The notes: a model not told the origin generated them from the sequence alone. Positions 37,547 to 46,495 are shown, counted from the first letter of the stretch. The stretch: DNA of 64,000 nt from Burkholderia anthina (GCF_902498995.1 NZ_CABVLY010000026.1:50172-114171); one strand, 5' to 3'. A program made the numbers and translations.

Positions 37547-38464
37547 TCAGGCGAAGGCCGTCTGCGTGTCGAACGCGAAGCCGCTCGGTGCGGTCTGCGG
37601 ATCGTCGAACGTGACGATCTCGTACGCATCTTCGTGCGCGAGCAGTTCGCGCAGCAGCCGGTTGTTCAGCCCGTGACCCGACTTGTACGCCGTGTACGAC
37701 GCGAGCAGCGGATGGCCGATCACGTACAGGTCGCCGATCGCATCGAGCATCTTGTGCTTCACGAATTCGTCGTCGTAGCGCAGCCCGTCGTTGTTCAGGA
37801 TGCGGTACTCGTCGAGGACGATCGCGTTGTCCATGCTGCCGCCGCGTGCCAGGCCCATCTCGCGCAGCATCTCGGCTTCGTGCGCGAAGCCGAACGTGCG
37901 CGCGCGCGCGATCTCGCGCACGTACGACGTGTTCGCGAAATCGACCTCGAGCTCCTGCCCCGTCTTGTCGACGGCCGGGTGACGGAAATCGATCGAGAAC
38001 TTCAGCTTGAAACCGAAATACGGATCGAGGCGCGCGAACTTGTCGCCATCGCGGATCTCGACCGTCTTCTTCACCTTGATGAAGCGCTTCGGCGCGTTCT
38101 GCTCCTCGATGCCGGCGGACTGGATCAGGAACACGAAGGTCGCCGCGCTGCCGTCCATGATCGGGATTTCCTCGGCCGTCACGTCGACATACAGGTTGTC
38201 GATGCCGAGCCCCGCGCACGCGGACATCAGGTGCTCGACCGTCGACACGCGCACGCCATCCTTCTGCAGCACCGACGCGAGCCGCGTGTCGCCGATCGAC
38301 GTCGCCGTGGCGGGAATGTCGACAGGCGTGGGCAGATCGACGCGCGAAAAGACGATGCCCGTGCCCGGCGCGGCGGGACGGAGCGTCAGCTCGATCTTGC
38401 GGCCCGAGTGGACACCGATCCCAACGGTCTTCACGATGGATTTGATGGTGCGCTGCTTCAACAT
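37547..38464 (-). CDS. lpxC: UDP-3-O-acyl-N-acetylglucosamine deacetylase
   Basis: 305-residue zinc deacetylase, the first committed step of lipid A synthesis. Zinc ligands by alignment are His78 (STVEHLMSA), His237 and Asp241 (KHKMLDAIGD); His264 in SGHGLNNR is the catalytic histidine. I use the ATG at 38464 (MLKQRTIKSIV). It lies downstream of the dcw cluster, as in many proteobacteria, with a peroxiredoxin gene between. Confidence 0.97.
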   Translation of the reverse strand: MLKQRTIKSIVKTVGIGVHSGRKIELTLRPAAPGTGIVFSRVDLPTPVDIPATATSIGDTRLASVLQKDGVRVSTVEHLMSACAGLGIDNLYVDVTAEEIPIMDGSAATFVFLIQSAGIEEQNAPKRFIKVKKTVEIRDGDKFARLDPYFGFKLKFSIDFRHPAVDKTGQELEVDFANTSYVREIARARTFGFAHEAEMLREMGLARGGSMDNAIVLDEYRILNNDGLRYDDEFVKHKMLDAIGDLYVIGHPLLASYTAYKSGHGLNNRLLRELLAHEDAYEIVTFDDPQTAPSGFAFDTQTAFA

Positions 38465-38519
38465 GGTGTTCTTCGCCTTGATTGAAGATATCAATCAGGA
38501 GTTATATTCGATAGGCGGG

Positions 38520-38525
38520 ATTATA
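38520..38525 (-). promoter_or_regulatory. -10 hexamer upstream of lpxC
   Basis: A perfect TATAAT on the minus strand, about 55 nt before the lpxC ATG. No convincing -35 at 16-18 bp. A short inverted repeat TTGAT/ATCAA (around 38476-38495) lies between it and the start codon. lpxC therefore probably has its own promoter apart from ftsZ read-through. Confidence 0.5.
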
Positions 38526-38705
38526 GCGTAATTCCCTATTCAACGCTGTTTGAAACTGCGTATCAATCTGTTTCGACTGTTTACCCGCGTCGATACGGGA
38601 CGAGCCGATGCCCGGAACGGAGGCGTTTCCGGTCATCGGCCCGTGTTACAACTGCCCTGAGGCCCGGTGAGCAGCGTTGCCGTCAGGCAACGGCGCACCG
38701 CACGA

Positions 38706-39212
38706 TCAGGACGTCAACGTCGCGAGCACACTCGCCGCATCGCTCACTTCGAACTTGCCCGGCGCTTCGACGGCCAGCGTCTTGACCACACCGTCGTCGA
38801 TCACCATCGCGTAGCGCAGGGAACGGATTCCCATGCCACGCGCGGACAAATCCTGCGTCAGCCCCAGCGCATGAGTGAAAGCAGCGCTGCCGTCCGCCAT
38901 CATGCGCACCTTGCCCGCGGTGTGCAGATCACGTCCCCATGCGCCCATCACGAATGCGTCGTTGACGGACACGCACCAGAGCTCGTCGATGCCCGCCGAG
39001 CGCAGTTGCTCGGCGTGCTCGACATAGCCCGGCACATGCTGCGCCGAGCAGGTCGGCGTGAAAGCGCCCGGCAATCCGAAGATCACCACCCGCTTTCCCG
39101 CAACCTGGTCGCGCACGCTGTAGGCATTCGGCCCAAGCGTGCACCCTTCGCGCGCGTCGTCGATGAACTCGAACAGTTGCGCGTCGGGCAGCGCGTCGCC
39201 CACTTGAATCAT
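38706..39212 (-). CDS. Prx5-type peroxiredoxin
   Basis: 168 residues. The peroxidatic cysteine is Cys55 in LPGAFTPTCSAQHVPGY, the Prx5/AhpE-like signature; these enzymes usually take electrons from glutaredoxin or thioredoxin. It sits between ftsZ and lpxC, 190 bp downstream of ftsZ. Downstream are two hairpins without U-tracts (GTTGCC/GGCAAC near 38675-38695 and GCCGATG/CATCGGC near 38604-38642). Confidence 0.92.
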   Translation of the reverse strand: MIQVGDALPDAQLFEFIDDAREGCTLGPNAYSVRDQVAGKRVVIFGLPGAFTPTCSAQHVPGYVEHAEQLRSAGIDELWCVSVNDAFVMGAWGRDLHTAGKVRMMADGSAAFTHALGLTQDLSARGMGIRSLRYAMVIDDGVVKTLAVEAPGKFEVSDAASVLATLTS

Positions 39213-39402
39213 GGCTGGTCCCTCATAGCGATACGGTTTTCAGCGTGTTGCGGACAGCACGTCCCATCCCGCTCCGCTCATGCGAAGAGGGCACGTCTCC
39301 CGGCCCGGCGTCGCATCCGACGCGGCCTGTCGTGGTCCGTGGCATCCGTCACGCCGGCGTTACCGCGGCGACCCCGTCGCGGCTTCGCCTGTGTGTGCGT
39401 CG

Positions 39403-40599
39403 TCAGTCAGCCTGCTTGCGCAGGAAAGCCGGAATGTCGTACGTGTCGACACCCTTCTCCTGCAGCGCCTGCACGTGCGATGCCGCGGTTTCGCGCGAGT
39501 TGCGCCACACCGCCGGCGTATCGAGCGCGCCGTAGTCGGCCGTGCTGACGTGTTGCGGCTGTGCATAGCCGTGCGAGACCGCGCTGACCGGCTGGTTGTC
39601 GGTACCCGTGCGCAGCAGCGTCATCGGAGCCGATTGCTGCTTCTTCGCCGCACGGCCCAGACCCGTCGCCACGACCGTCACGCGCAGTGCATCGCCCATC
39701 GCGTCGTCGTACACCGCACCGAAGATCACCGTCGCATCTTCCGCCGCGTAGCTCTTGATCGTGTTCATCACTTCGCGCGTTTCCGACAGACGCAGCGAAC
39801 GGCTCGACGTGATGTTGACCAGCACGCCGCGCGCGCCCGACAGATCGACGCCTTCGAGCAGCGGGCTCGCCACGGCCTGTTCCGCCGCGAGGCGTGCGCG
39901 ATCGACGCCGGCGACCGTCGCCGTGCCCATCATCGCCTTGCCCTGCTCGCCCATCACCGTCTTCACGTCTTCGAAGTCGACGTTCACGAGGCCATCGACA
40001 TTGATGATTTCGGCGATGCCCGCGACTGCGTTGTTCAACACGTCGTCCGCGCACTGGAAGCACTTGTCCATCTCGGCGTCATCGCCCATCACGTCGAACA
40101 GCTTGTCGTTCAGGACGACGATCAGCGAGTCGACGTGATCCTCCAGTTGCTGCGAGCCTGCTTCCGCGACGCGCATGCGCTTGCCGCCTTCGAACTCGAA
40201 CGGCTTGCTGACGACGCCAACCGTCAGGATGCCCATCTCTTTCGCGATCTGCGCGACCACCGGCGCTGCGCCCGTGCCCGTGCCACCGCCCATGCCGGCC
40301 GTGATGAACACCATGTGCGCGCCACGCAGTGCGTCCGCGATGCGCTCACGTGCTTCTTCCGCTGCCGCACGACCCATTTCCGGCTTCGCACCGGCGCCAA
40401 GGCCCGTGTTGCCCAGCTGGATCACCGACGATGCGCGCGAACGCGACAGCGCCTGGGCGTCCGTGTTCATCACGATGAAGTCGACGCCCTGCACGCCGCG
40501 GTTGATCATGTGCTGGACGGCATTGCCGCCAGCGCCGCCAACGCCGACCACCTTGATGATGGTGCCGTTGGTTTCGGTTTCCAGCATTTCGAATTCCAT
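39403..40599 (-). CDS. ftsZ: Cell division protein FtsZ
   Basis: 398-residue tubulin-like GTPase that forms the division ring. Tubulin signature GGGTGTG at 104-110 and the C-terminal peptide DIPAFLRKQAD that binds FtsA and ZipA. I start at the ATG at 40599, preceded by GGAGG; an upstream alternative adds five residues with a weaker site. It is the last gene of the dcw cluster, with an unusual 196-bp gap after ftsA. Confidence 0.98.
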   Translation of the reverse strand: MEFEMLETETNGTIIKVVGVGGAGGNAVQHMINRGVQGVDFIVMNTDAQALSRSRASSVIQLGNTGLGAGAKPEMGRAAAEEARERIADALRGAHMVFITAGMGGGTGTGAAPVVAQIAKEMGILTVGVVSKPFEFEGGKRMRVAEAGSQQLEDHVDSLIVVLNDKLFDVMGDDAEMDKCFQCADDVLNNAVAGIAEIINVDGLVNVDFEDVKTVMGEQGKAMMGTATVAGVDRARLAAEQAVASPLLEGVDLSGARGVLVNITSSRSLRLSETREVMNTIKSYAAEDATVIFGAVYDDAMGDALRVTVVATGLGRAAKKQQSAPMTLLRTGTDNQPVSAVSHGYAQPQHVSTADYGALDTPAVWRNSRETAASHVQALQEKGVDTYDIPAFLRKQAD

Positions 40600-40716
40600 T
40601 GTTGCCTCCGTCAAGAAAATAAACCTGCTCGGCCGTTATTCGGCAGGAGATCGGGCAACCCCCTGTCGCGCGCCAGCCGCCGGCACCAGCGCGAATTTCG
40701 ATTCGTTTCTTTCGTC

Positions 40717-40794
40717 CCCAGGAAAACGCCGGGTCGCCCGAGGTTTTCCTGGCCCCTTCGGGGGGCAGGCTCGGCGTGCCGAGCCGTGAGGGTC
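40717..40794 (+). repeat. Structured repeat element A in the ftsA-ftsZ gap
   Basis: Left arm CCAGGAAAAC (40718-40727), 15-nt loop GCCGGGTCGCCCGAG, right arm GTTTTCCTGG (40743-40752), then CCCCTTCGGGGGGCAG, an 8-bp hairpin GGCTCGGC/GCCGAGCC (40768-40775 with 40778-40785) and GTGAGGGT. Its order and loop match element B before murC, so this is a repeat family. It ends 2 bp from the ftsA stop codon. Confidence 0.75.
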
Positions 40795-40795
40795 T

Positions 40796-42028
40796 TCAAA
40801 AATTGCTCAGGAACCATTCCTTCATCCGCGAGAAGATCTGCCCCGCGTTGCCGGACTGCACGGCGACCTTGCGGCCGCGCATGCGCTGGGCACTGCCTTC
40901 GACGAGCAGGCCCATCGCCGTCGAGTAGCGCGGATTGCGCACCACGTCGGCAAGGCCGCCCGCATATTCCGGCGCACCGATGCGCACCGGCTTCAGGAAA
41001 ATGTCTTCGCCGAGCTCGACCATGCCCGGCATCATCGAAGCCCCGCCGGTAATGACCACGCCGGAGCTCAGCAGTTCTTCGTAACCCGACTCGCGCACGA
41101 CCTGCTGCACGAGCGAGAACAGCTCCTCGACGCGCGGCTCGATCACCGCGGCGAGCGCCTGGCGCGACAGCGTGCGCGGACCGCGTTCGCCGAGGCCCGG
41201 CACTTCGACCATTTCGTCCGGATCGGCGAGCGCCTGCTTCGCGATGCCGTAGCCGACCTTGATGTCTTCCGCATCCGGCGTCGGCGTGCGCAGCGCCATC
41301 GCGATGTCGCTCGTGATCTGGTCGCCGGCGATCGGAATCACCGCGGTGTGACGGATCGCGCCTTCGGCGAAGATCGCGATGTCGGTCGTGCCGCCGCCGA
41401 TGTCGACCAGCACCACGCCGAGATCCTTCTCGTCTTCCGTCAGCACGGCCAGCGACGACGCCAGCGGCTGCAGGATCAGGTCGTTTACTTCCAGCCCGCA
41501 GCGGCGCACGCACTTGACGATGTTCTGCGCGGCGCTGACCGCGCCCGTCACGATGTGCACCTTCACCTCGAGGCGGATGCCGCTCATCCCGATCGGCTCG
41601 CGTACGTCTTCCTGGCCGTCGATGATGAATTCCTGCGTGAGGATGTGCAGCACCTGCTGGTCGGTCGGGATGTTGATCGCCTTGGCGGTCTCGATCACGC
41701 GCGCGACGTCGGTCTGCGTGACTTCCTTGTCCTTGATCGCGACCATCCCGCTCGAGTTGAAGCTGCGGATGTGGCTGCCCGCGATCCCCGTAAACACGTT
41801 GGTGATCTTGCAGTCGGCCATCAGCTCGGCTTCCTCGAGCGCGCGCTGGATCGACTGCACGGTGGCCTCGATGTTGACCACCACGCCCTTCTTCAGACCT
41901 TTCGATTCGCTCTGGCCGAGGCCGATGACCTCGTAATGGCCTTCGCCCTTCAGCTCGGCGACGATGGCCACCACCTTCGACGTGCCGATGTCGAGGGAAA
42001 CCAGCAGATCCTTGTAGTCTTTGCTCAT
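40796..42028 (-). CDS. ftsA: Cell division protein FtsA
   Basis: 410-residue actin-like ATPase that tethers FtsZ to the membrane and recruits later division proteins. Phosphate-1 motif (VSLDIGTSKVVAIVAEL) at the N-terminus, phosphate-2 (VLVDIGGGTTDIAIF) and adenosine motif (GVVITGGASMMPGM), and the C-terminal amphipathic helix (RMKEWFLSNF). I start at 42028 (MSKDYKDLLVSLDIG). ftsQ ends 26 bp upstream. Confidence 0.97.
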   Translation of the reverse strand: MSKDYKDLLVSLDIGTSKVVAIVAELKGEGHYEVIGLGQSESKGLKKGVVVNIEATVQSIQRALEEAELMADCKITNVFTGIAGSHIRSFNSSGMVAIKDKEVTQTDVARVIETAKAINIPTDQQVLHILTQEFIIDGQEDVREPIGMSGIRLEVKVHIVTGAVSAAQNIVKCVRRCGLEVNDLILQPLASSLAVLTEDEKDLGVVLVDIGGGTTDIAIFAEGAIRHTAVIPIAGDQITSDIAMALRTPTPDAEDIKVGYGIAKQALADPDEMVEVPGLGERGPRTLSRQALAAVIEPRVEELFSLVQQVVRESGYEELLSSGVVITGGASMMPGMVELGEDIFLKPVRIGAPEYAGGLADVVRNPRYSTAMGLLVEGSAQRMRGRKVAVQSGNAGQIFSRMKEWFLSNF

Positions 42029-42054
42029 AAAGTGCTCTTGCGTGTGATCTCTCG

Positions 42055-42807
42055 TTACTTCTTGCGCTTGTCGGTATCGGTCAGGAACCGCATGCCTGCC
42101 GCACGAATCGCGAATCCGTTCGGATAACGCAGGTCCGCGTACTCGATGTCGTTGCCCCAGCGCTCCGTGACAGCCGGCCATGCGGCGACGAGGCGCTGGC
42201 TCCGGTCGTGCAGGGTTTCGCTGGTGCGTTCCTTGCCCAGTTCGACCTGCATGCCGTTCGACAGCTTCACCGTCCACGCGTAACGCGCCGACAGCGTCAC
42301 TTCTTCAGGCGCCGCCTTCAACGGCGCAAACCAGTTCGTGAAGTCGCGATACCGCGTGACGACTTCCTTCGCACTGCCCTCCGGGCCGTCGAACGCGGGC
42401 AGTTCGTGATCCAGCTCGCCCTGGTTCGCGGTGAACAGCTCGCCATCGGTGCTCACGAGCTGCGCGCTGCCCCAGGTCCCGAGCGGTTTGTACTCCTCGA
42501 GCGTGACAGCCAGCGCATTCGGCCACACCCGCCGCACGCTCGCATGCCGCACCCACGGCATCTGCTCGAACGCGGCACGCGCCGTGTCGAGATCGACCGT
42601 GAAGAAATTGCCCTTCAGCCTGCCGACCACGCCGGCGCGCACCGTCGGCGTGTTGATGTGCTCGGTGTCGCCGTCGATCCGGATTTCGCGCAGCGCGAAC
42701 GTCGGACGCTGGATCAGCCAGTAGCAGCCGGCCGCCGCCAACACGAGCAGCAACAGCGCGTACAGCGCGCTGGCGGCAAGGTTGAGTTGGCGAACGTTGT
42801 TCCACAT
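42055..42807 (-). CDS. ftsQ: Cell division protein FtsQ
   Basis: 250 residues. Short cytoplasmic N-terminus, one span (about 14-32, LYALLLLVLAAAGCYWLI), a periplasmic POTRA domain (FALREIRIDGDTEHINTPTV) and a beta domain that binds FtsB/FtsL. It links early and late divisome parts. Confidence 0.95.
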   Translation of the reverse strand: MWNNVRQLNLAASALYALLLLVLAAAGCYWLIQRPTFALREIRIDGDTEHINTPTVRAGVVGRLKGNFFTVDLDTARAAFEQMPWVRHASVRRVWPNALAVTLEEYKPLGTWGSAQLVSTDGELFTANQGELDHELPAFDGPEGSAKEVVTRYRDFTNWFAPLKAAPEEVTLSARYAWTVKLSNGMQVELGKERTSETLHDRSQRLVAAWPAVTERWGNDIEYADLRYPNGFAIRAAGMRFLTDTDKRKK

Positions 42808-42826
42808 ACGTCGTTCCGTTCCTGCG

Positions 42827-43768
42827 TCAGTCGTTGAGCGTGAGCGACAGCACCTTCACGACCAGCTCCGAATAGCTGATGCCGATCGAGCGCGCGGCCT
42901 TCGGCGGCAGCGAATGGTCGGTCATCCCGGGGGCCGTGTTCACTTCCAGGAAATACGCGTTGCCGGCGGCGTCGAGCATGAAGTCCGCGCGGCCCCAGTC
43001 GGTGCAGCCCAGCACGTCGAAGGCGCGGCGCGCGATGCGCTTCAGTTCGGTTTCCTGTTCGGCCGGCAGCCCGCACGGGATCAGGTACTGCGTATCGTCG
43101 GCGACGTACTTCGCGTGGTAGTCGTAGAACTCGCCGGCCGGCACGATCTTGATCAGCGGCAGGTCGAGATCGCCGGCGATGCACGCGGTGTATTCGCCGC
43201 CGCCTTCGATGCTCTTCTCGACGATCACGATCTTGTCATGCGTTGCCGCCTCCGACAGTGCGGCGGGCAACGCGTCGGCCGCCTTCACCTTCAGCACCGC
43301 GACGCTCGACCCCTCGCTCGCCGGCTTCACGAACAGCGGCAGGCCGAGCTTCGCGACGATCTCCGTTGCACGCGCCGCGTAATCGTCGCCGCGCATCACC
43401 GTTTCGAACGGCGGCGTCGGCACGCCCGTCTGCTGCCACACGAGCTTCGTGCGGAACTTGTCGAGGCCGAGCGCCGAGCCGAGCACGCCGCTGCCCGTGT
43501 AGCGGATCCCGTAGAAATCGAGTGCCCCCTGGATCTGGCCGTTCTCGCCATAGCCGCCATGCAGCGCGTTGAACGCGCGCACGAAGCCTTCGTCCTTCAG
43601 CGCCGACAACGGCCGCTCGGCCGGGTCGAACGGATGCGCATCGATGCCCGCATCGCGCAGGCCCTGCAGCACGAGGCGGCCCGAGGTGAGCGACACCTCG
43701 CGCTCGGCGGATTCGCCGCCGAACAACACCGCCACCTTGCCGAAACGTTTCGGATCGATCCCGCTCAT
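42827..43768 (-). CDS. ddlB: D-alanine--D-alanine ligase
   Basis: 313-residue ATP-grasp ligase making the D-Ala-D-Ala dipeptide for MurF. ATP-grasp motifs GSSVAVLKVK, EVNTAPGMTDHS and the FVKPASEGSS loop are present. The gap to murC is only 1 bp. Assigned ddlB by position in the dcw cluster. Confidence 0.96.
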   Translation of the reverse strand: MSGIDPKRFGKVAVLFGGESAEREVSLTSGRLVLQGLRDAGIDAHPFDPAERPLSALKDEGFVRAFNALHGGYGENGQIQGALDFYGIRYTGSGVLGSALGLDKFRTKLVWQQTGVPTPPFETVMRGDDYAARATEIVAKLGLPLFVKPASEGSSVAVLKVKAADALPAALSEAATHDKIVIVEKSIEGGGEYTACIAGDLDLPLIKIVPAGEFYDYHAKYVADDTQYLIPCGLPAEQETELKRIARRAFDVLGCTDWGRADFMLDAAGNAYFLEVNTAPGMTDHSLPPKAARSIGISYSELVVKVLSLTLND

Positions 43769-43769
43769 G

Positions 43770-45167
43770 TCATCCCTTCTGTTGCGTGTTCTGCACGATC
43801 TTCGCCGGCACGCCGCCGATCGAACCCGCGCCCATCGTGATCACTACGTCGCCGTTCTGCGCGACCTTCGCCAATGCATCCGGCACGTCGTCGACCGACG
43901 CGACGAACACCGGTTCAACCTTGCCCGCGGCGCGCAGCGCGCGCGACAGCGCGTCGCCGTTGGCCGTCGCGATCGCCGCCTCGCCGGCCGCATAGACTTC
44001 CGTCAGCACCAGTGCGTCGACCGTCGACAGCACGTTGACGAAGTCGTCGAAACAGTCGCGCGTGCGCGTATAGCGGTGCGGCTGGAACGCCAGCACGAGG
44101 CGACGGCCCGGGAACGCACCGCGCGCGGCCGCGACCGTCGCGGCCATCTCGACCGGGTGATGACCGTAATCGTCGATCAGCGTGTACTGGCCGCCGTCCG
44201 CGCTCGGCACCTCGCCATAGCGCTGGAAGCGCCGGCCGACGCCGTTGAATTCCGCCAGCGCCAGCTGGATCGCGTCGTCCGACACGCCGAGATCGGTCGC
44301 GATCGCGATCGCCGCGAGCGCGTTCTGCACGTTGTGCAGGCCCGGCAGGTTCAGCACCACCGCGAGCGGCGAGCGGCCGTCGCGGATCACCGTGAAATGC
44401 ATCCGGCCGTCGCGCGCGTCGATGTCTTCGGCGCGCACCTGCGCGTCCGCCGACAGCCCGTAGCGCACGACCGGCTTCGAGATGAACGGGATGATCTGGC
44501 GCACGTTCGGATCGTCGACGCACACGACCGCGCTGCCGTAGAACGGCAGGCGCTGCGTGAATTCGATGAACGCCTGCTTGAGCCGCGCGAAATCGTGGCC
44601 GTAGGTGTCCATGTGGTCGGCGTCGATGTTCGTGATGACTTCGATCACCGGATACAGGTTCAGGAACGATGCGTCCGACTCGTCGGCCTCGGCGACGATG
44701 AAGTCGCCCGTGCCGAGCCGCGCGTTCGCGCCGGCGCTGATCAGCCGGCCGCCGATCACGAAGGTCGGGTCCAGCCCGCCCGCCGCGAGCACGCTCGCGA
44801 CGAGGCTCGTCGTCGTGGTCTTGCCGTGCGTGCCGGCGATCGCGATCCCCTGCTTCAGGCGCATCAGTTCCGCGAGCATCACCGCGCGCTGCACGATCGG
44901 CACGCGCTGGTGACGCGCGGCCAGCACTTCCGGGTTGTCCGAGCGCACGGCCGTCGATACGACGACCGCGTTCGCGCCCGCGATGTTCGCCGCATCGTGG
45001 CCGATCGCGATCCGCGCGCCGAGCGCCTCGAGACGATCGGTCACCGCGTTGCGCGACAGGTCCGAGCCGCTGACCTCGTAGCCGAGGTTGACGAGCACTT
45101 CGGCGATACCGCTCATGCCCGCGCCGCCGATCCCGACGAAATGAATATGTTTGACGATGTGTTTCAT
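43770..45167 (-). CDS. murC: UDP-N-acetylmuramate--L-alanine ligase
   Basis: 465-residue Mur ligase adding the first amino acid of the stem peptide. N-terminal UDP-binding GIGGAGMSG (about 12-20) and P-loop AGTHGKTTTT at 111-120. I start at 45167 (MKHIVKHIHFVGIGG). Its Shine-Dalgarno GGAGG lies inside repeat element B, 5 nt from the ATG. Confidence 0.97.
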   Translation of the reverse strand: MKHIVKHIHFVGIGGAGMSGIAEVLVNLGYEVSGSDLSRNAVTDRLEALGARIAIGHDAANIAGANAVVVSTAVRSDNPEVLAARHQRVPIVQRAVMLAELMRLKQGIAIAGTHGKTTTTSLVASVLAAGGLDPTFVIGGRLISAGANARLGTGDFIVAEADESDASFLNLYPVIEVITNIDADHMDTYGHDFARLKQAFIEFTQRLPFYGSAVVCVDDPNVRQIIPFISKPVVRYGLSADAQVRAEDIDARDGRMHFTVIRDGRSPLAVVLNLPGLHNVQNALAAIAIATDLGVSDDAIQLALAEFNGVGRRFQRYGEVPSADGGQYTLIDDYGHHPVEMAATVAAARGAFPGRRLVLAFQPHRYTRTRDCFDDFVNVLSTVDALVLTEVYAAGEAAIATANGDALSRALRAAGKVEPVFVASVDDVPDALAKVAQNGDVVITMGAGSIGGVPAKIVQNTQQKG

Positions 45168-45241
45168 GTCAGCCTCCGCCGGGCCGCCCCAAGGAGGCTG
45201 ACCGCCCCCTCGGGGGGCAGCGAACGAAGTGAGCGTGGGGG
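45168..45241 (+). repeat. Structured repeat element B in the murG-murC gap
   Basis: Arm GTCAGCCTCC (45168-45177), 15-nt loop GCCGGGCCGCCCCAA, arm GGAGGCTGAC (45193-45202), then CGCCCCCTCGGGGGGCAG and GTGGGGG. The loop matches element A at 12 of 15 bases, but the arms differ wholly and still pair perfectly. It fills almost the whole murG-murC gap and provides the murC Shine-Dalgarno on the minus strand. Confidence 0.75.
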
Positions 45242-45246
45242 TTGTT

Positions 45247-46350
45247 TCATTTAAGTTGTTCCAGGTTCGCGCCGGCCACCTTCGCGCAGACGCGCGCGAC
45301 TTCGTCAGTGGCCTCGGGCTTTGCCAGCGAGCGCGAACGCTCCGCCATGTCCGCGAGCGACGCCCGCGACTGGCCGCGCAGCCAGTCGGCAAGCAGTTCC
45401 GCCGACAGGTCGCGTTGTTGCACCAGCACCGCTGCCCCCGCATCGGCGAGGAACGCGGCGTTGGTCGTCTGGTGATCGTCGACCGCGTACGGGAACGGCA
45501 CGAACAGCGCCGCCACGCCCACCGCCGCGATCTCCGACACCGTCATCGCGCCGGAGCGGCAGATCACGAGATCCGCCGCCGCGTATGCGCTCGCCATGTC
45601 GTCGATGAACGGCACGAGCCGGACGTCGTCGTCGCCGGCGAACCCGGCCGCTTCGTAGTTCGCTTTCAGCGCGTCGATGTGTTTCGCGCCGGCCTGATGC
45701 ACGATGCGCGGGCGCTCGCCCGGCGTCAGCAGCGCCAGCGCGCGCGGCACGACTTCGTTCAGCGCCGCGGCGCCGAGACTGCCGCCGACGACCAGCACGT
45801 TCAGCGGACCGCTGCGCGATGCATAGCGTGCTTTGGGCGTTTCCGTGCGCGCAAGTTCCGCGCGGATCGGATTACCGGTCCATTCCGCGTGCGGCAGCGC
45901 ACCGGGGAACGCGACCAGCACGCGCTTCGCGAATTTCGCGAGCACCTTGTTCGCGAGGCCCGCGATCGAATTCTGTTCGTGCAGCACGAGCGGACGACCC
46001 GACAACGCGGTCATCACACCCGCCGGGAACGTGATGTAGCCGCCCATCCCGAGCACGACGTCCGGCCGCACGCGGCGCAGCGCGCCGAGGCTCTGCCAGC
46101 ACGCGCGCAGCAGGTTGAGCGGCAGCGTCAGCTTGGTCTTCAGGCCCTTGCCGCGCAGCCCGCCGAAACGCACGTACTCCATCGGAATGCCATGCTTCGG
46201 CACCAGCGTCGCTTCCATCCCGGCCGGATTGCCGAGCCATACCACGCGCCAGCCCGCCGCTTCCATCCGGTGCGCGACAGCGAGCCCCGGGAACACGTGG
46301 CCCCCGGTGCCGCCTGCCATCACCATCAGCGTGCGTCGCGACGCGGTCAT
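45247..46350 (-). CDS. murG: UDP-GlcNAc transferase MurG (lipid II synthesis)
   Basis: 367-residue GT-B glycosyltransferase that adds GlcNAc to lipid I at the inner-membrane face. N-terminal glycine-rich loop MVMAGGTGGHVFPGLAVAH at 10-28, and the C-terminal UDP-GlcNAc site with GAMTVSEIAAVGVAALFVPFP. The ATG at 46350 is overlapped by a leftover copy of the ftsW 3' end (see findings), which gives it a GGAGG site. Confidence 0.96.
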   Translation of the reverse strand: MTASRRTLMVMAGGTGGHVFPGLAVAHRMEAAGWRVVWLGNPAGMEATLVPKHGIPMEYVRFGGLRGKGLKTKLTLPLNLLRACWQSLGALRRVRPDVVLGMGGYITFPAGVMTALSGRPLVLHEQNSIAGLANKVLAKFAKRVLVAFPGALPHAEWTGNPIRAELARTETPKARYASRSGPLNVLVVGGSLGAAALNEVVPRALALLTPGERPRIVHQAGAKHIDALKANYEAAGFAGDDDVRLVPFIDDMASAYAAADLVICRSGAMTVSEIAAVGVAALFVPFPYAVDDHQTTNAAFLADAGAAVLVQQRDLSAELLADWLRGQSRASLADMAERSRSLAKPEATDEVARVCAKVAGANLEQLK

Positions 46351-46370
46351 ACCTTCCCTCCGCGCATCAG
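46345..46370 (-). repeat. Copy 1 of the duplicated ftsW-end/murG-start sequence
   Basis: 26 bp matching 46470-46495 with one mismatch. Read on the minus strand it spells LMRGGKV-stop, the ftsW C-terminus, with the stop overlapping the murG ATG (GTATGACC). The single change (CGC for CGG) is synonymous. It serves as the murG ribosome-binding site. Confidence 0.85.
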
Positions 46371-46469
46371 CAAGAATGAACGAACATTTTGGCGACGGCC
46401 GCTACGCTTAACTTCGCACGCTTCGCGCACGAAGTTAGCCTTCACCGAAATCGCGTACCGACGCAGGGA
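46371..46469 (-). other. 99-bp insert between the two copies
   Basis: Unique sequence separating ftsW from murG, with an inverted repeat TAACTTCG (46409-46416) and CGAAGTTA (46430-46437) around a 13-nt loop. No open frame or promoter is evident. Confidence 0.6.
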
Positions 46470-46495
46470 GGTCATACCTTCCCTCCCCGCATCAG
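46470..46495 (-). repeat. Copy 2 of the duplication: the true ftsW 3' end
   Basis: Encodes the functional LMRGGKV-stop of FtsW. Paired with copy 1 at a 125-bp offset. Confidence 0.85.
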
